From positions 48,671 to 112,670 of the forward strand of contig NZ_AYVL01000014.1 of the NCBI RefSeq assembly GCF_000502835.1: a DNA stretch of 64,000 bases, given 5' to 3'. Below are positions 42,926-52,925 of this stretch, piece after piece; position 1 is the first letter of the stretch; every line of letters starts with the position of its first letter. The notes beneath the pieces were generated by a model. It searched no databases. It was not told where the DNA came from and worked only from the letters and a program-made list of their open reading frames with translations. Origin of the DNA: Mesorhizobium sp. LSJC280B00 (GTDB lineage Bacteria; Pseudomonadota; Alphaproteobacteria; Rhizobiales; Rhizobiaceae). Both the position numbers and the translations under genes were made by a program.

Positions 42926-43852
42926 ATGCTTTCGATGAGGAAATACCTCTTTTCGGCAGGGTTCGCGCTGCTGGTGGCGTTCTCGACCACCGCGGTGACG
43001 CGGCCAGTTTTCGCCACCGAGATCAAATACGTCGTCAACAATATACCGATCACCACCGGCGACATCCAGCATCGGGCCGCTTTCCTGCGCCTGCAGCACA
43101 GAAAGGGCGATGCCGGCCAGGAAATGATCGACCAGACGCTGCGTCTGGCCGAAGCCCGGCGGCTCGGCATCCGCATCAGCGACGCGCAGGTCGATGCCGC
43201 TTATCAGCGTTTCGCCACCAGCAACAAGATGCCGCTCAAGCAGCTTGACGGCGCGATGGCGCAATCCGGCGTCACCAAGGAGCATTTCAAGGAGTTTATC
43301 CGGGCACAGATGGCCTGGAACCAGGCGCTGACCGCGCGTTCCCGTTCCGGAGACGGTGGCGGCGCAATGAGCGAGCAGGACCTCGTCAAGCGCATGCTCG
43401 AAAAAGGCGGCAGCAAACCGAGCGCCACAGAGTACATGCTGCAGCAGGTCATCTTCGTGGTGCCGGCCGCCGAGCGAACCGCGACGCTGGCCAAGCGCAA
43501 ACGCGAAGCCGATGCCATGCGCGCCCGCTTCAACGGCTGCAACACCACCCGCGAATTCGCCAAGGGCCTGATCGATGTCACCGTTCGCGATCTCGGCCGG
43601 GTGCTGGCGCCCCAATTGCCGGCGGACTGGGCCGAGCAGATAAAGGCTACAAAGGTCGGCGGCGCCACCACGACGCGCGAAACCGACCGCGGTGTCGAAT
43701 TCATCGGCATCTGCTCGTCGCGCGAAGTGTCAGACGACAAAGCCGCGCAGATGGTGTTCCAGAGTGAAGGTTCGAACGACAAGAACGCCGACGAACTCTC
43801 GAAGAAATATGTCGAGGAGTTGCGGAAGAAAGCCCGCATAATCGAGCGCTGA
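42926..43852 (+). CDS. surA: SurA-like periplasmic chaperone / peptidylprolyl isomerase
   Basis: A 308-residue periplasmic chaperone that escorts outer-membrane barrels such as LptD. The signal peptide (KYLFSAGFALLVAFSTTAV, then TRPVFA) precedes the N-terminal SurA domain (IKYVVNNIPITTGDIQHRAAFL, a classic SurA core, then ARRLGIRISDAQVDAAYQRFA). A parvulin-like part follows but is weakly conserved, so isomerase activity may be lost. It is directly downstream of lptD, as in many alphaproteobacteria. The ATG at 42926 could be replaced by the one three codons later. Confidence 0.88.
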   Translation: MLSMRKYLFSAGFALLVAFSTTAVTRPVFATEIKYVVNNIPITTGDIQHRAAFLRLQHRKGDAGQEMIDQTLRLAEARRLGIRISDAQVDAAYQRFATSNKMPLKQLDGAMAQSGVTKEHFKEFIRAQMAWNQALTARSRSGDGGGAMSEQDLVKRMLEKGGSKPSATEYMLQQVIFVVPAAERTATLAKRKREADAMRARFNGCNTTREFAKGLIDVTVRDLGRVLAPQLPADWAEQIKATKVGGATTTRETDRGVEFIGICSSREVSDDKAAQMVFQSEGSNDKNADELSKKYVEELRKKARIIER

Positions 43853-43864
43853 AGTCGAAGCGCC

Positions 43865-44884
43865 GTGGCTGACGCAGAGCTTCCGCTGGCGTTGAGCGTC
43901 GGCGATCCGTCCGGCGTGGGGCCGGACATCGCCATCGCTGCTTGGCAGGCCCGCGATAGCGCTGGCGTTCCGTCTTTTTATCTCCTTGCCGATCCGGCAC
44001 TGATTGCCGCGCGGGCGCACAGGCTCGGCACCGATATCGCGATTGCCGAGACGACGCCGGCGTTAGCGCCGGGGGTGTTTTCGCGCGCGCTGCCGGTGGT
44101 GGCGCTTGCTGCCCGTTTCGTCGACAGTCCCGGCCGCCCGGATCCAGCCAACGCCGCCGGCATCATCGAGGCGATCGACCGCGCCGTTGCCGACTGCCTG
44201 GCTGGCCGCGCTGCCGCGGTCGTCACCTGCCCCATCGCCAAGAAGCCGCTCTACGACGCCGGCTTTCGCTTTCCCGGCCACACCGAATATCTGGCGCATC
44301 TGGCATCGCTTCACACCGGCACCGAAGTGACGCCTGTGATGCTGCTTGCCGGACCGGACCTGCGCACCGTGCCGGTCACCATCCACATCGCGCTGGCCGA
44401 GGTGCCGAAAGAGCTGACGACGGACCTTATCGTCGCCACCGGCCGCATCACCGCCGCCGACCTTGCGAACCGCTTCGGAATTGCCAAGCCGCGGCTCGCC
44501 GTTGCCGGCCTCAACCCGCATGCCGGCGAAGGCGGCACCATGGGCACCGAAGACGAGCGGATCGTGCGCCCGGCAGTCGACCGGCTGAGGCAGGAAGGGA
44601 TCGACGCCTTCGGGCCATTGCCGGCCGACACGCTGTTTCATGCTCGCGCCCGCGCCGGCTACGACGTGGCGCTCTGTATGTATCACGACCAGGCGCTGAT
44701 CCCGGCCAAGGCGCTGGCGTTTGACGAGGCGGTCAACGTCACGCTCGGCCTGCCCTTCGTCCGCACCTCGCCCGACCACGGCACCGCCTTCGACATCGCC
44801 GGCAAGGGCATCGCCCGTGCCGGCAGCCTGATTGCAGCGCTGAAACTCGCTCGCGTTCTTGCCGATACCGGGAAAAGGCCGTAG
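43865..44884 (+). CDS. pdxA: 4-hydroxythreonine-4-phosphate dehydrogenase
   Basis: PdxA oxidises 4-phosphohydroxythreonine in pyridoxal-phosphate synthesis. The 339-residue protein shows [44 protein letters not shown] (metal ligand His), [14 protein letters not shown], and [47 protein letters not shown] residues with the remaining metal ligands (partly shown). It starts with GTG at 43865, 12 bases past the surA stop. The surA-pdxA-rsmA order is a known conserved set. Confidence 0.95.
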   Translation: MADAELPLALSVGDPSGVGPDIAIAAWQARDSAGVPSFYLLADPALIAARAHRLGTDIAIAETTPALAPGVFSRALPVVALAARFVDSPGRPDPANAAGIIEAIDRAVADCLAGRAAAVVTCPIAKKPLYDAGFRFPGHTEYLAHLASLHTGTEVTPVMLLAGPDLRTVPVTIHIALAEVPKELTTDLIVATGRITAADLANRFGIAKPRLAVAGLNPHAGEGGTMGTEDERIVRPAVDRLRQEGIDAFGPLPADTLFHARARAGYDVALCMYHDQALIPAKALAFDEAVNVTLGLPFVRTSPDHGTAFDIAGKGIARAGSLIAALKLARVLADTGKRP

Positions 44885-44924
44885 GCCCTGAGCCCAATCA
44901 GCCAAATTCGATGGCCTTAACCCG

Positions 44925-45791
44925 ATGAGCCCGCCTGATGAGCCCAGCCCGATGAGCATAGACGGCCTGCCGCCACTGCGCGAGGTGATCGAGCGCCATG
45001 GGCTGCAGGCGAAAAAGGCGCTGGGCCAGAATTTTCTGCTCGACCTTAACCTGACAAGCAAGATTGCGCGAACCGCCGGCGACCTGAGCGACGTTACGGT
45101 TATCGAGGTCGGTCCCGGTCCGGGCGGGCTGACTCGTGCCCTGCTCCTCAACGGCGCCCGGCGGGTCGTCGCGATCGAGCGCGACGAGCGCTGCCTGGCG
45201 GCCTTGGCCGAGATCGCGAACCACTATCCGGGTCGGCTCGAGATCGTAGCCGGCGATGCGCTGAAAGCTGATTTTGCAGCGCTTGCAAAAGGAGTGCCGG
45301 GAAGCGGCGGGTCGGCGAAAATCGTTGCCAACCTGCCCTACAATATCGGCACCGAATTGCTGATCCGCTGGCTGACCGTCACCGAGTGGCCGCCGTTCTA
45401 CACATCGATGACGCTGATGTTCCAGCGCGAGGTCGCCGAACGCATTGCAGCCAGCCCCGGCAGCGAGGCCTATGGTCGGCTCGGCGTGCTGGCCGGCTGG
45501 CGGACGGAGGCGAGGATTGCCTTCGACGTACCGCCGCAGGCGTTCACGCCGCCACCCAAGGTGACGTCCTCGGTGGTGCATCTTGTGCCGCGTGCCAACC
45601 CCTTGCCGGCAGAGGTGAAACGGCTCAGCCGCGTCACCGAAGCGGCATTCGGCCAGCGCCGGAAAATGCTGCGGCAGAGCGTGAAAAGCCTCGGCGGCGA
45701 GGCACTGCTCACCCGCGCCGGCATCGATCCGACCAGGCGTGCGGAGACGCTCAGCGTCGAGGAATTCGTTCGCCTGACCAACGCGGTGTGA
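44925..45791 (+). CDS. rsmA: 16S rRNA (adenine(1518)-N6/adenine(1519)-N6)-dimethyltransferase
   Basis: RsmA (KsgA) dimethylates two adenosines at the 3' end of 16S rRNA, a late step of 30S maturation. The 288-residue protein has the SAM motif [16 protein letters not shown], the acidic strand [11 protein letters not shown], and the catalytic [24 protein letters not shown] at the start is family-typical. An alternative ATG lies nine codons later. Follows pdxA on the same strand. Confidence 0.95.
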   Translation: MSPPDEPSPMSIDGLPPLREVIERHGLQAKKALGQNFLLDLNLTSKIARTAGDLSDVTVIEVGPGPGGLTRALLLNGARRVVAIERDERCLAALAEIANHYPGRLEIVAGDALKADFAALAKGVPGSGGSAKIVANLPYNIGTELLIRWLTVTEWPPFYTSMTLMFQREVAERIAASPGSEAYGRLGVLAGWRTEARIAFDVPPQAFTPPPKVTSSVVHLVPRANPLPAEVKRLSRVTEAAFGQRRKMLRQSVKSLGGEALLTRAGIDPTRRAETLSVEEFVRLTNAV

Positions 45792-45866
45792 TGCCGGGAA
45801 GCGTCCGCGTGGAATTTCCGCTCTCATGGCATAGATAGCCGGACAAACCCTGCCCGGAGACAAACA

Positions 45867-46160
45867 GTGGCCGCCTATGTCATTTCCGACGTCACGATCC
45901 GTGACGCAGAGGCTATCGAAGCCTATCGCGCCAGCGCGGCTGCCTCCATCGCCCAGCATGGCGGGCGCTATCTGGTACGCGGCGGCGAGGTGGAAAGGTT
46001 GGAAGGCGACTGGTCTCCCGGGCCGCTGATCATCGTGGAATTCCCCGACATGGACACGGCGCGGCGTTGGTACCGCTCCGCCGAATATGCCGCGGCATTG
46101 GAACTGCGCGACGCCGCGCTCAGCCGCAATCTGATCCTGGTCGCGGGGACAGCGCCTTGA
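45867..46160 (+). CDS. DUF1330 domain-containing protein
   Basis: A 97-residue ferredoxin-like protein of the DUF1330 family (YVISDVTIRDAEAIEAYRASA, WYRSAEYAAALELRDAALSRN near the end). The start is GTG. These small proteins occur next to many enzymes and may stabilise or catalyse on carbonyl compounds, without proven function. Its TGA stop abuts the convergent gmk stop in the shared palindrome TGATCA. Confidence 0.8.
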   Translation: MAAYVISDVTIRDAEAIEAYRASAAASIAQHGGRYLVRGGEVERLEGDWSPGPLIIVEFPDMDTARRWYRSAEYAAALELRDAALSRNLILVAGTAP

Positions 46161-46817
46161 TCAATCCGTCTTTTCGTCGAGCAGCCCCGAGACGAAATCG
46201 AACAGGCCCGGCCGGCGATCGCGTCTGAGCCGTTCGGCCGTGACGATGCCCCGCACCTCGGCGAAAGCGCGGTCGAGATCGTCGTTGACTATGACGAAAT
46301 CATATTCCTTCCAGTGCTCGATCTCGTTGCGGGCGTTCTTGAGCCGCGTCTCGATCACCGCTTCCTGGTCCTCGGCGCGACGCTTCAGCCGCGCCTTCAA
46401 TTCCTTCATCGATGGCGGCAGGATGAATATCGAGACGATGTCGGCGCGCATCTTCTCCTTGAGTTGCTGAGCGCCTTGCCAGTCGATGTCGAACAGCATG
46501 TCGCGGCCTTCGGCCAGCGCCTGTTCAGCCGGCTCGCGCGGCGTCGCGTAGCAATTGCCGTGCACCTCCGCCCATTCGAGCAGCGCATCGGAATCGCGCA
46601 GCCGCTCGAACTCGCGCATGGTACGGAAGTGGTAATGGACGCCCTCGATCTCGCTGCCGCGGCGTGGCCGCGTGGTGACCGAGACCGACAATTCCAGGCT
46701 GGAATCGCTCTCCAGCAGATTGCGCGCAATCGTCGACTTGCCGGCGCCTGACGGCGACGACAAGACCAGCATCAGCCCGCGGCGCCGAATGCGGGAACCC
46801 ACATCCCTAGCGGTCAT
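46161..46817 (-). CDS. gmk: Guanylate kinase
   Basis: Gmk phosphorylates GMP to GDP and feeds GTP and dGTP pools. In 218 residues the P-loop is [10 protein letters not shown] at 20-29, the GMP-binding region [20 protein letters not shown], and the lid and LID-proximal segments [17 protein letters not shown] and [22 protein letters not shown]. It is the last gene of the minus-strand fab-mltG-yicC series and follows yicC by 33 bases. Confidence 0.95.
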   Translation of the reverse strand: MTARDVGSRIRRRGLMLVLSSPSGAGKSTIARNLLESDSSLELSVSVTTRPRRGSEIEGVHYHFRTMREFERLRDSDALLEWAEVHGNCYATPREPAEQALAEGRDMLFDIDWQGAQQLKEKMRADIVSIFILPPSMKELKARLKRRAEDQEAVIETRLKNARNEIEHWKEYDFVIVNDDLDRAFAEVRGIVTAERLRRDRRPGLFDFVSGLLDEKTD

Positions 46818-46850
46818 GGGGCTTGGCAGTCATGTGGCTTGGCATCGGGA

Positions 46851-47741
46851 TCATTCCAGATTCTGGACCTGTTCGCGAAACTGGTCGACGACCGCCTTCA
46901 GTTCCAGCCCGATGGCGGTGACCGCGGCAGCATTCGACTTGGAACACAGCGTATTCGATTCGCGGTTGAATTCCTGTGCCAGGAAATCGAGCTTGCGGCC
47001 GATGGCGCCACCGCCGGCGAGCAGTGCCCGCCCCGACGCCACGTGTGTCTTCAGCCGGTCGATTTCCTCGCGTATGTCGGCCTTGGTGGCCAGGAACGCC
47101 GCTTCCATATGCAGCCGGCTGGCGTCCAGGTTGGCAGACGCGTCCATCAACAGGCGGATCTGCTCGGCGAGCCTTTCGCGGATCGTGGCCGGTTCGCGTG
47201 ATGGATCGGCCTCGGCCCGCAGCGTCAGCGCCTCGATGGCATCGATATGGCCGGACAGCAGGGAACGAAGTGCCGCACCTTCGCCCTGGCGCGCCTGCTG
47301 CAGCCCGTTCAGTGCTGCTTCCAGCGCCGACAGTATTGCGGTATCGAGCGCACTGCGCGCCTCTTCGGTTTCGATGGTTTCGGGAATGTCGAGGACGCCG
47401 CGCAGCGCAAGCAGGCCGTCGGCCGCCGCAGGGGCTACTCCGAACTGCTCCTGCAGCCGCTTGGCCAAGCCCGCCAGATCCTTCAGGAAAGCCTCGTTGA
47501 CCACGGGTTGCGCTTGAGCGCCGGCGGCGCGGCCAATGGTCAGCGTCATCTGGAAATTGCCGCGCGCAAAACGCTTTTGCACCGTCTGCCGGACGGCCGG
47601 CTCCAGCCGGTCGAAACCTTGCGGCAGCCGCAGCCTGACCTCGACGCTTTTGCCGTTGACGGACTTGGCTTCCCAGGCAATCGAAGTGCCGTCGTGTTCG
47701 GCGACACTGCGCGCAAAACCGGTCATGCTCTGCAAGTTCAT
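46851..47741 (-). CDS. YicC family endoribonuclease
   Basis: A 296-residue member of the YicC family, endoribonucleases with roles in sRNA turnover and stationary growth. The N-terminus MNLQSMTGFARSVAEHDG is the family hallmark; RLRLPQGFDRLEPAVRQTVQKRFARGNFQMTLTI and the C-terminal GRKLDFLAQEFNRESNTLCSK and LKAVVDQFREQVQNLE (partly shown) complete it. yicC next to gmk is a well-known pair. Confidence 0.9.
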   Translation of the reverse strand: MNLQSMTGFARSVAEHDGTSIAWEAKSVNGKSVEVRLRLPQGFDRLEPAVRQTVQKRFARGNFQMTLTIGRAAGAQAQPVVNEAFLKDLAGLAKRLQEQFGVAPAAADGLLALRGVLDIPETIETEEARSALDTAILSALEAALNGLQQARQGEGAALRSLLSGHIDAIEALTLRAEADPSREPATIRERLAEQIRLLMDASANLDASRLHMEAAFLATKADIREEIDRLKTHVASGRALLAGGGAIGRKLDFLAQEFNRESNTLCSKSNAAAVTAIGLELKAVVDQFREQVQNLE

Positions 47742-47879
47742 GTAGCCGTGCGTCCCTTTGCCGAATGCCCCTCAAGCCGGAGCGATTTTCTCCGGACAGG
47801 ATCATGTGAATTTCAATGCCATAGCAGCCCTTGCACATCCACCCGGACATGCACAGGGCCAACCTGATGGCGTCCGGCC

Positions 47880-49100
47880 CTACTGGGCGGCGGTGGCGCC
47901 CGCATCGTCAACGATGGCTCCCGCCGGCGTGTCGGCTCCGGTATTGGTTGCCCCGGCCTTGGCGGCGTCCTGCGCCTGCTTTTTCAGCAGTGCCCGGTAG
48001 CGAGCGACATTCTCGTTATGCTCATCGAGCGTCGAGGCAAAGACGTGCCCGCCGGTGCCGTCGGCGACGAAGTAGAGATCGCTGGTCTTCGACGGATTAG
48101 CGACTGCCTCCAGCGCCGCACGGCCGGGATTGGCGATCGGCGTCGGCGGTAAGCCGTTGATCAGATAGGTGTTGTAGGGCGTCGGCTTCTGGATGTCCGA
48201 CTGATAGATCGGGCGGTCGATGGGTTTGCCCTTGCCGCCGAACAGGCCGTAGATGATGGTCGGGTCCGACTGCAGCCGCATACCCTTGGCCAGCCGGTTG
48301 AGGAAGACGGCGGCTACGCGCGAGCGTTCATCGCCCTTGCCGGTCTCCTTCTCGACGATAGAGGCTAGGGTGACAAAATCCTCAACGTTGGCGATCGGCA
48401 AATCCGGCGCTCGGCGCTGCCAGACCTCGTCGACCAGCTTCTTCTGGTCGGCCAGAAGCTTGTCGACCATCTGCTGGCGTGTTGCTCCGCGGGTGAAACG
48501 CAGCGTGTCGGTGGCGAGGCTGCCCTCAGGTGGAGTGGTCGACGGCATATCGCCGGTCAGCGCGTCCTGCTCGGCAATCCGTTGCAGCGCCTGCGCGACC
48601 GTCAGCCCCTCGGGGATAGTCAGCGAATACATCACCGACTTGCCGCTCTTCAGCAGTTCCATGATATCGTGCATCGACGCCTGCGGCTTGATCTCGTATT
48701 CGCCGGCCTTCAGGGCGGAATCATTGCCGAAGGCGCGCACGCCAAGGCGGAAAATGCGGGCGTCGCTGATCAGCCCTCGCCGCTCAAGCTGGTCGGCGAT
48801 CTCCTGGACGCCGCTATTCGGCTTGACCAGGAAAGTGTCGCCATTGGCCGACGGGCCGGGCTCGTTGAACTCCTGCTTGCCGAAATACAGCGCAACGCCT
48901 GCCGCCAGCACCATCAGCATCACCGAAGAGATGACGAAGTTCATGAACACGACGAACTGGCTGCGCGAGGCACGCGAGCGCTTCGGCGGCGGCGTGCCGG
49001 CCTCGGGCCGCAACGCCTCGCTGGCCGTCTTCGGCACGATCGGGCCGGGCGTTGCTGCCCGTTGCCCGAATTCCCCGTTATCGGCCGGATTTGTGTTCAT
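47880..49100 (-). CDS. mltG: Endolytic transglycosylase MltG
   Basis: MltG cleaves nascent glycan strands and sets peptidoglycan chain length. In 406 residues a cytoplasmic Pro/Arg-rich N-terminus precedes one membrane helix (VFMNFVISSVMLMVLAAGVAL), then a LysM-like region and the YceG catalytic domain. The catalytic glutamate is in TLASIVEKETGK, with DPTIIYGLFGGKGKP and LPPTPIANPGRAAL completing the domain. It follows fabF by 93 bases, a conserved gene order. Confidence 0.93.
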   Translation of the reverse strand: MNTNPADNGEFGQRAATPGPIVPKTASEALRPEAGTPPPKRSRASRSQFVVFMNFVISSVMLMVLAAGVALYFGKQEFNEPGPSANGDTFLVKPNSGVQEIADQLERRGLISDARIFRLGVRAFGNDSALKAGEYEIKPQASMHDIMELLKSGKSVMYSLTIPEGLTVAQALQRIAEQDALTGDMPSTTPPEGSLATDTLRFTRGATRQQMVDKLLADQKKLVDEVWQRRAPDLPIANVEDFVTLASIVEKETGKGDERSRVAAVFLNRLAKGMRLQSDPTIIYGLFGGKGKPIDRPIYQSDIQKPTPYNTYLINGLPPTPIANPGRAALEAVANPSKTSDLYFVADGTGGHVFASTLDEHNENVARYRALLKKQAQDAAKAGATNTGADTPAGAIVDDAGATAAQ

Positions 49101-49193
49101 AGCGCCCTACCATTTGATCTTGCGACGAATCCCCTCGGGCAGAGTAGGGGCGAATATGGCAAAATTGACGGCAGACGGAAACCGGCAGAGCGG

Positions 49194-50456
49194 TCAGCCA
49201 TTGTAGCGCTGGAAGACGAGCGAGGCGTTGGTGCCACCGAAGCCGAAGGAGTTGGACAGCGCCACGTCGATCTGCCGGGCCCGCGGCTTGTGCGGCACCA
49301 GGTCGATCGCCGTTTCGCGCTCCGGATTGTCAAGATTGATGGTCGGCGGCGCGATGTTGTCGCGAATGGCGAGGATCGAAAAGATCGCCTCGGCAGCGCC
49401 AGCCGCGCCCAGCAGGTGGCCAATCGACGATTTGGTCGACGACATCGATATCTTCGAGGCGGCGTTGCCGACCAGCCGCTCGACGGCGCCGAGTTCGATC
49501 GTATCGGCCATGGTCGAGGTGCCGTGCGCGTTGATGTAGTCGACATCGGCCGGCGTCAGCTTCGCCCGGTTCAGCGCCGCGGTCATGCAACGGAAAGCGC
49601 CGTCGCCGTCTTCGGCAGGCGCGGTGATGTGATAGGCGTCACCGGTCAGACCGTAGCCGGTGACCTCGGCATAGATCTTGGCGCCGCGGGCCTTGGCGTG
49701 TTCGAGCTCCTCGAGCACGACAACGCCGGCGCCCTCGCCCATGACGAAGCCGTCGCGATCGCGATCATAGGGGCGTGAGGCCGTTTGTGGCGCGTCGTTG
49801 CGCTCGGTGGAGAGCGCGCGGCAAGCGGCGAACCCGGCGATCGACAGTCTCGTCACCGGCGCTTCGGCGCCGCCTGCGACCATAACGTCGGCATCGCCCC
49901 AGATGATCAGCCGGGCGGCATCGCCGATGGCGTGCGCACCGGTCGAGCAAGCGGTGACGACGGCATGGTTGGGGCCTTTCAGCCCATGCCGGATCGAGAC
50001 CTGACCGGAGACGAGGTTGATGATCTGGCCAGGGATGAAGAATGGGCTGATGCGGCGCGGACCGCGTTCCTTGAGGATCATCGCATTCTCGGCGATGCCT
50101 TCGATGCCGCCGATGCCCGAACCGATCAGCACGCCGGTGGCGCACTGTTCCTCATGCGTCTTCGGCTGCCAGCCGGAATCCTTGAGTGCCTCGTCGGCGG
50201 CCGCGATCCCGTACAGGATGAAGTCGCCGATCTTGCGCAGTTCCTTCGGCTCGAGAACGGCTTCAGGATTGAAAGTGCCATTGGAGCCGTCACCGCGCGG
50301 AATGACGTGGGCTACCTTGCAAGCAAGGTCTTCCACCTCGAATTCGGTGATGCGCTTGGCTGCGCTGCGGCCGGTCAGAAGCTCCTTCCAGCTGTGCTCG
50401 AAGCCCATGCCGAACGGCGAAAGCAGCCCAAGGCCCGTGACGACGACACGCCTCAT
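49194..50456 (-). CDS. fabF: Beta-ketoacyl-ACP synthase II
   Basis: FabF condenses malonyl-ACP with acyl-ACP in fatty-acid elongation. The 420-residue thiolase-fold enzyme has the nucleophile C170 in VVTACSTGAHAIG, and the two catalytic histidines in INAHGTSTMADTIEL and SSTKSSIGHLLGAAG. It stands 34 bases after acpP. The N-terminal RRVVVTGLGLLSPFGMG supports the start. Full length for the family. Confidence 0.96.
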   Translation of the reverse strand: MRRVVVTGLGLLSPFGMGFEHSWKELLTGRSAAKRITEFEVEDLACKVAHVIPRGDGSNGTFNPEAVLEPKELRKIGDFILYGIAAADEALKDSGWQPKTHEEQCATGVLIGSGIGGIEGIAENAMILKERGPRRISPFFIPGQIINLVSGQVSIRHGLKGPNHAVVTACSTGAHAIGDAARLIIWGDADVMVAGGAEAPVTRLSIAGFAACRALSTERNDAPQTASRPYDRDRDGFVMGEGAGVVVLEELEHAKARGAKIYAEVTGYGLTGDAYHITAPAEDGDGAFRCMTAALNRAKLTPADVDYINAHGTSTMADTIELGAVERLVGNAASKISMSSTKSSIGHLLGAAGAAEAIFSILAIRDNIAPPTINLDNPERETAIDLVPHKPRARQIDVALSNSFGFGGTNASLVFQRYNG

Positions 50457-50490
50457 CGCAGGTCCTCCCCGGTGATGACTGCAAATAGCG

Positions 50491-50727
50491 TCAGGCGGAG
50501 GCCTTGTCGATGTATTTCACCGCATCGCCAACAGTCAGGATGGTCTCGGCGGCGTCGTCCGGGATTTCGACACCGAACTCTTCTTCGAACGCCATGACAA
50601 GTTCGACCGTGTCGAGGCTGTCCGCGCCCAGATCATCGATGAAGCTCGCCTGCTCCGTCACCTTGTCGGCATCGACGCCAAGGTGCTCGATGACAATCTT
50701 CTTGACGCGCTCTGCGGTGTCACTCAT
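50491..50727 (-). CDS. acpP: Acyl carrier protein
   Basis: The 78-residue acidic carrier of fatty-acid intermediates. The phosphopantetheine serine is S37 in [14 protein letters not shown]. The ATG at 50727 is preceded by GAGGA; an upstream in-frame start would add a non-family extension and cross the promoter. It lies between fabG and fabF and probably has its own strong promoter. Confidence 0.97.
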   Translation of the reverse strand: MSDTAERVKKIVIEHLGVDADKVTEQASFIDDLGADSLDTVELVMAFEEEFGVEIPDDAAETILTVGDAVKYIDKASA

Positions 50728-50758
50728 TTGGGCATCCTCGTCTTTTGGTTGTCTGTCT

Positions 50759-50787
50759 TCGTTAGCGGGCAGAATGCCGCTAATCAA
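50759..50787 (-). promoter_or_regulatory. Promoter candidate of acpP
   Basis: On the minus strand, TTGATT, a 17-base spacer and TAACGA, giving a start about 25 bases before the acpP ATG. ACP genes commonly have an extra promoter within the fab operon. The -10 hexamer is weak. Confidence 0.45.
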
Positions 50788-50797
50788 GCTGAAAGAT

Positions 50798-50835
50798 GGT
50801 CCTGCCGGAAACGCAGCGGAACAGGACCGGTTTTT
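50798..50835. repeat. Inverted repeat in the fabG-acpP gap
   Basis: GGTCCTG with an inner CCG/CGG stem pairs with CAGGACC and, on the plus strand, is followed by GGTTTTT. No plus-strand transcript enters it, so on the minus strand it may partly terminate fabG mRNA before the acpP promoter. Confidence 0.4.
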
Positions 50836-50914
50836 GCCCGAACCGCCGGGTTGCGGGCGGCATTACACGAAAAATCCCGTGCATCCAAGACGGAATGAAG
50901 CGTTTTCCCAAGTG

Positions 50915-51652
50915 TTAGATCATTGCCATGCCGCCATTCACATGAATGGTCTGGCCGGTGACGTAGGCTGCCTCGTTAGAAGCTAGGTAGGCGACGGCAG
51001 AGGCGACTTCGGCGCCCGTGCCCATGCGCCGGGTCGGGATCGCCGCCATGATCGCCTCTTTCTGCTTGTCGTTGAGCTTGGCGGTCATCGCCGATTCGAT
51101 GAAGCCTGGGGCGACGCAGTTGACGGTGATATTGCGGGTAGCGATCTCCTGCGCCAGCGATTTGGAAAAGCCGATCATACCGGCTTTGGAGGCGCAGTAA
51201 TTGGTCTGGCCGGGATTGCCGGTGACGCCGACCACCGAAGTGATGTTGATGATACGGCCATGGCGGCGGCGCATCATCGGATGGGTAAGCTCGCGGGTCA
51301 GCCGGAACACGGCGGTCAAGTTGACCTCGATCACGCTATCCCAGTCGGCGTCAGCCATGCGCACGAACAACCCGTCCTTGGTAATGCCGGCATTGTTGAC
51401 GAGGATGTCGACGCCTTCGAGGTCGGCCTCCGCCTTCTGGCCGAGCGCCTTGACGTCGTCGCGGTTGGAAAGATTGGCCGGGAAAAGCTTGACCCGGTCG
51501 CCCAGTTCGGCGGCCAGCGCCTCCAGTTTCTCGATACGTGTGCCATGCAGGCCGACGATGGCGCCCTGGCCGTGCAGCACGCGGGCGATCGCCTCGCCGA
51601 TACCTCCCGATGCGCCGGTGACGAGCGCCTTGCGGCCGGTCAATTCGAACAT
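50915..51652 (-). CDS. fabG: 3-oxoacyl-ACP reductase
   Basis: FabG reduces beta-ketoacyl-ACP with NADPH. The 245-residue SDR has the cofactor motif TGASGGIGEAIA at residues 12-23, NNAGITKDGLFVRM, catalytic serine in INITSVVG and Y-x3-K in YCASKAGM. AGGAGG lies six bases before the ATG at 51652. fabD precedes and acpP follows, the normal type II operon order. Confidence 0.96.
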   Translation of the reverse strand: MFELTGRKALVTGASGGIGEAIARVLHGQGAIVGLHGTRIEKLEALAAELGDRVKLFPANLSNRDDVKALGQKAEADLEGVDILVNNAGITKDGLFVRMADADWDSVIEVNLTAVFRLTRELTHPMMRRRHGRIINITSVVGVTGNPGQTNYCASKAGMIGFSKSLAQEIATRNITVNCVAPGFIESAMTAKLNDKQKEAIMAAIPTRRMGTGAEVASAVAYLASNEAAYVTGQTIHVNGGMAMI

Positions 51653-51712
51653 TCTTGCCTCCTGATCTGAGCGAACACCCTTCGCATGGAGCGGGGTCAA
51701 ATCGCCAGTTGA

Positions 51713-52678
51713 TTATGCAAGCGCCGCCAGCGCCGCCTCGACATCCGCCGCGGATCCGATGGCAGTGGTGGCAATATCGCGGTTGATGCGGCGGGCCAGC
51801 CCCGACAGCACCTTGCCGGCGCCCACTTCGTAAAGCGTCGCAACGCCGTTGCTGCCGAACCACTCCACCGTTTCGCGCCAGCGCACGCGCCCGATCACCT
51901 GTTCGACGAGTCGGCGGGCGATCTCGTCGGGATCGCTCGTCGGGGTCACCGTAACATTGGAGACCAGCGGCACGACCGGCGCACTCTTCGTCACGGCGGC
52001 CAGCGCCTCCCGCATGATCTCGGCCGCAGGCTTCATCAATGTCGAATGGAAGGGCGCCGAGACCTGCAGCATCAGCGCCCGCTTGGCGCCCTTCTCCGTG
52101 CATAGCCTCGCCGCCAGTTCGACCACTGGCCTGGCGCCGGAGATCACCAGCTGGCCGCCGCCATTGTCATTGGCGATCTGGCAAACCAAGGCTTGTGCGG
52201 GATCTTTGGCGGCGCCCTGGGCGGCCTCTGCGCAAGCGGCTTCGACGTCGGCCTGTTCCAGCCCGATGATCGCCGCCATGGCGCCCTCGCCGGCCGGCAC
52301 AGCCGCCTGCATGGCGTTGCCGCGGATGCGCAACAGCCGGGCGGCGTCGGCGACCGAAACGAAACCTGCGGCCGCAAGTGCCGAATATTCGCCGAGCGAG
52401 TGGCCGGCGACATAGGTGACCTTGCCGTTCAGGGAGAAGCCGCGCGCCTCCAGCGCCCGGATTGCGGCAAGCGACACCGCCATCAGCGCCGGCTGGGCGT
52501 TGGCGGTCAGCGTCAGCGTCTCTTCCGGGCCTTCCCAGATCAGCTTCGATAAGTTTTCGCCGAGCGCGTCGTCAACTTCCTCGAAGATCCGCCGCGATTC
52601 CACAAAGGTATCGGCGAGGTCCTTGCCCATGCCGACAGCCTGGCTCCCCTGCCCCGGAAAGGTGAATGCGATGGCCAT
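51713..52678 (-). CDS. fabD: Malonyl-CoA-ACP transacylase
   Basis: FabD loads malonate from CoA to ACP. In 321 residues, the N-terminal FTFPGQGSQAVGMGKDLAD is family-typical, the active-site serine is S94 in GHSLGEYSA, and the catalytic histidine is in VSAPFHSTLM. The first gene of the minus-strand fab series; the region before it holds the operon promoter. Confidence 0.96.
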   Translation of the reverse strand: MAIAFTFPGQGSQAVGMGKDLADTFVESRRIFEEVDDALGENLSKLIWEGPEETLTLTANAQPALMAVSLAAIRALEARGFSLNGKVTYVAGHSLGEYSALAAAGFVSVADAARLLRIRGNAMQAAVPAGEGAMAAIIGLEQADVEAACAEAAQGAAKDPAQALVCQIANDNGGGQLVISGARPVVELAARLCTEKGAKRALMLQVSAPFHSTLMKPAAEIMREALAAVTKSAPVVPLVSNVTVTPTSDPDEIARRLVEQVIGRVRWRETVEWFGSNGVATLYEVGAGKVLSGLARRINRDIATTAIGSAADVEAALAALA

Positions 52679-52925
52679 CGGCGGCTCCCAGCTGCTGGTT
52701 CACGTTGCCTGTGACGCAAGGCGTGCGGCCAAGTCAAGTCCAACCTTGATCGCGTAATATCGGCCGAGTGCCTGTTTCGGCAGGCTTTTTGGCGATCACT
52801 CATGATGAAAACCGCTCACGATTTGTTTGCTGGCTCTTCTTATTTCCGCCGCAGGCGCTAAGCTTTGCGTGACAGTTCGATGACAATCGAGTGACGCTTT
52901 TGTTGCGGGCCGGGGAACTATTGAA

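Noticed and set aside
52770..52790. GCCTG-TTTCGG-CAGGC-TTTTT as a plus-strand terminator
   Set aside because: The stem is only five base pairs and no plus-strand transcript enters it; it lies in the fabD promoter region and is likely incidental.
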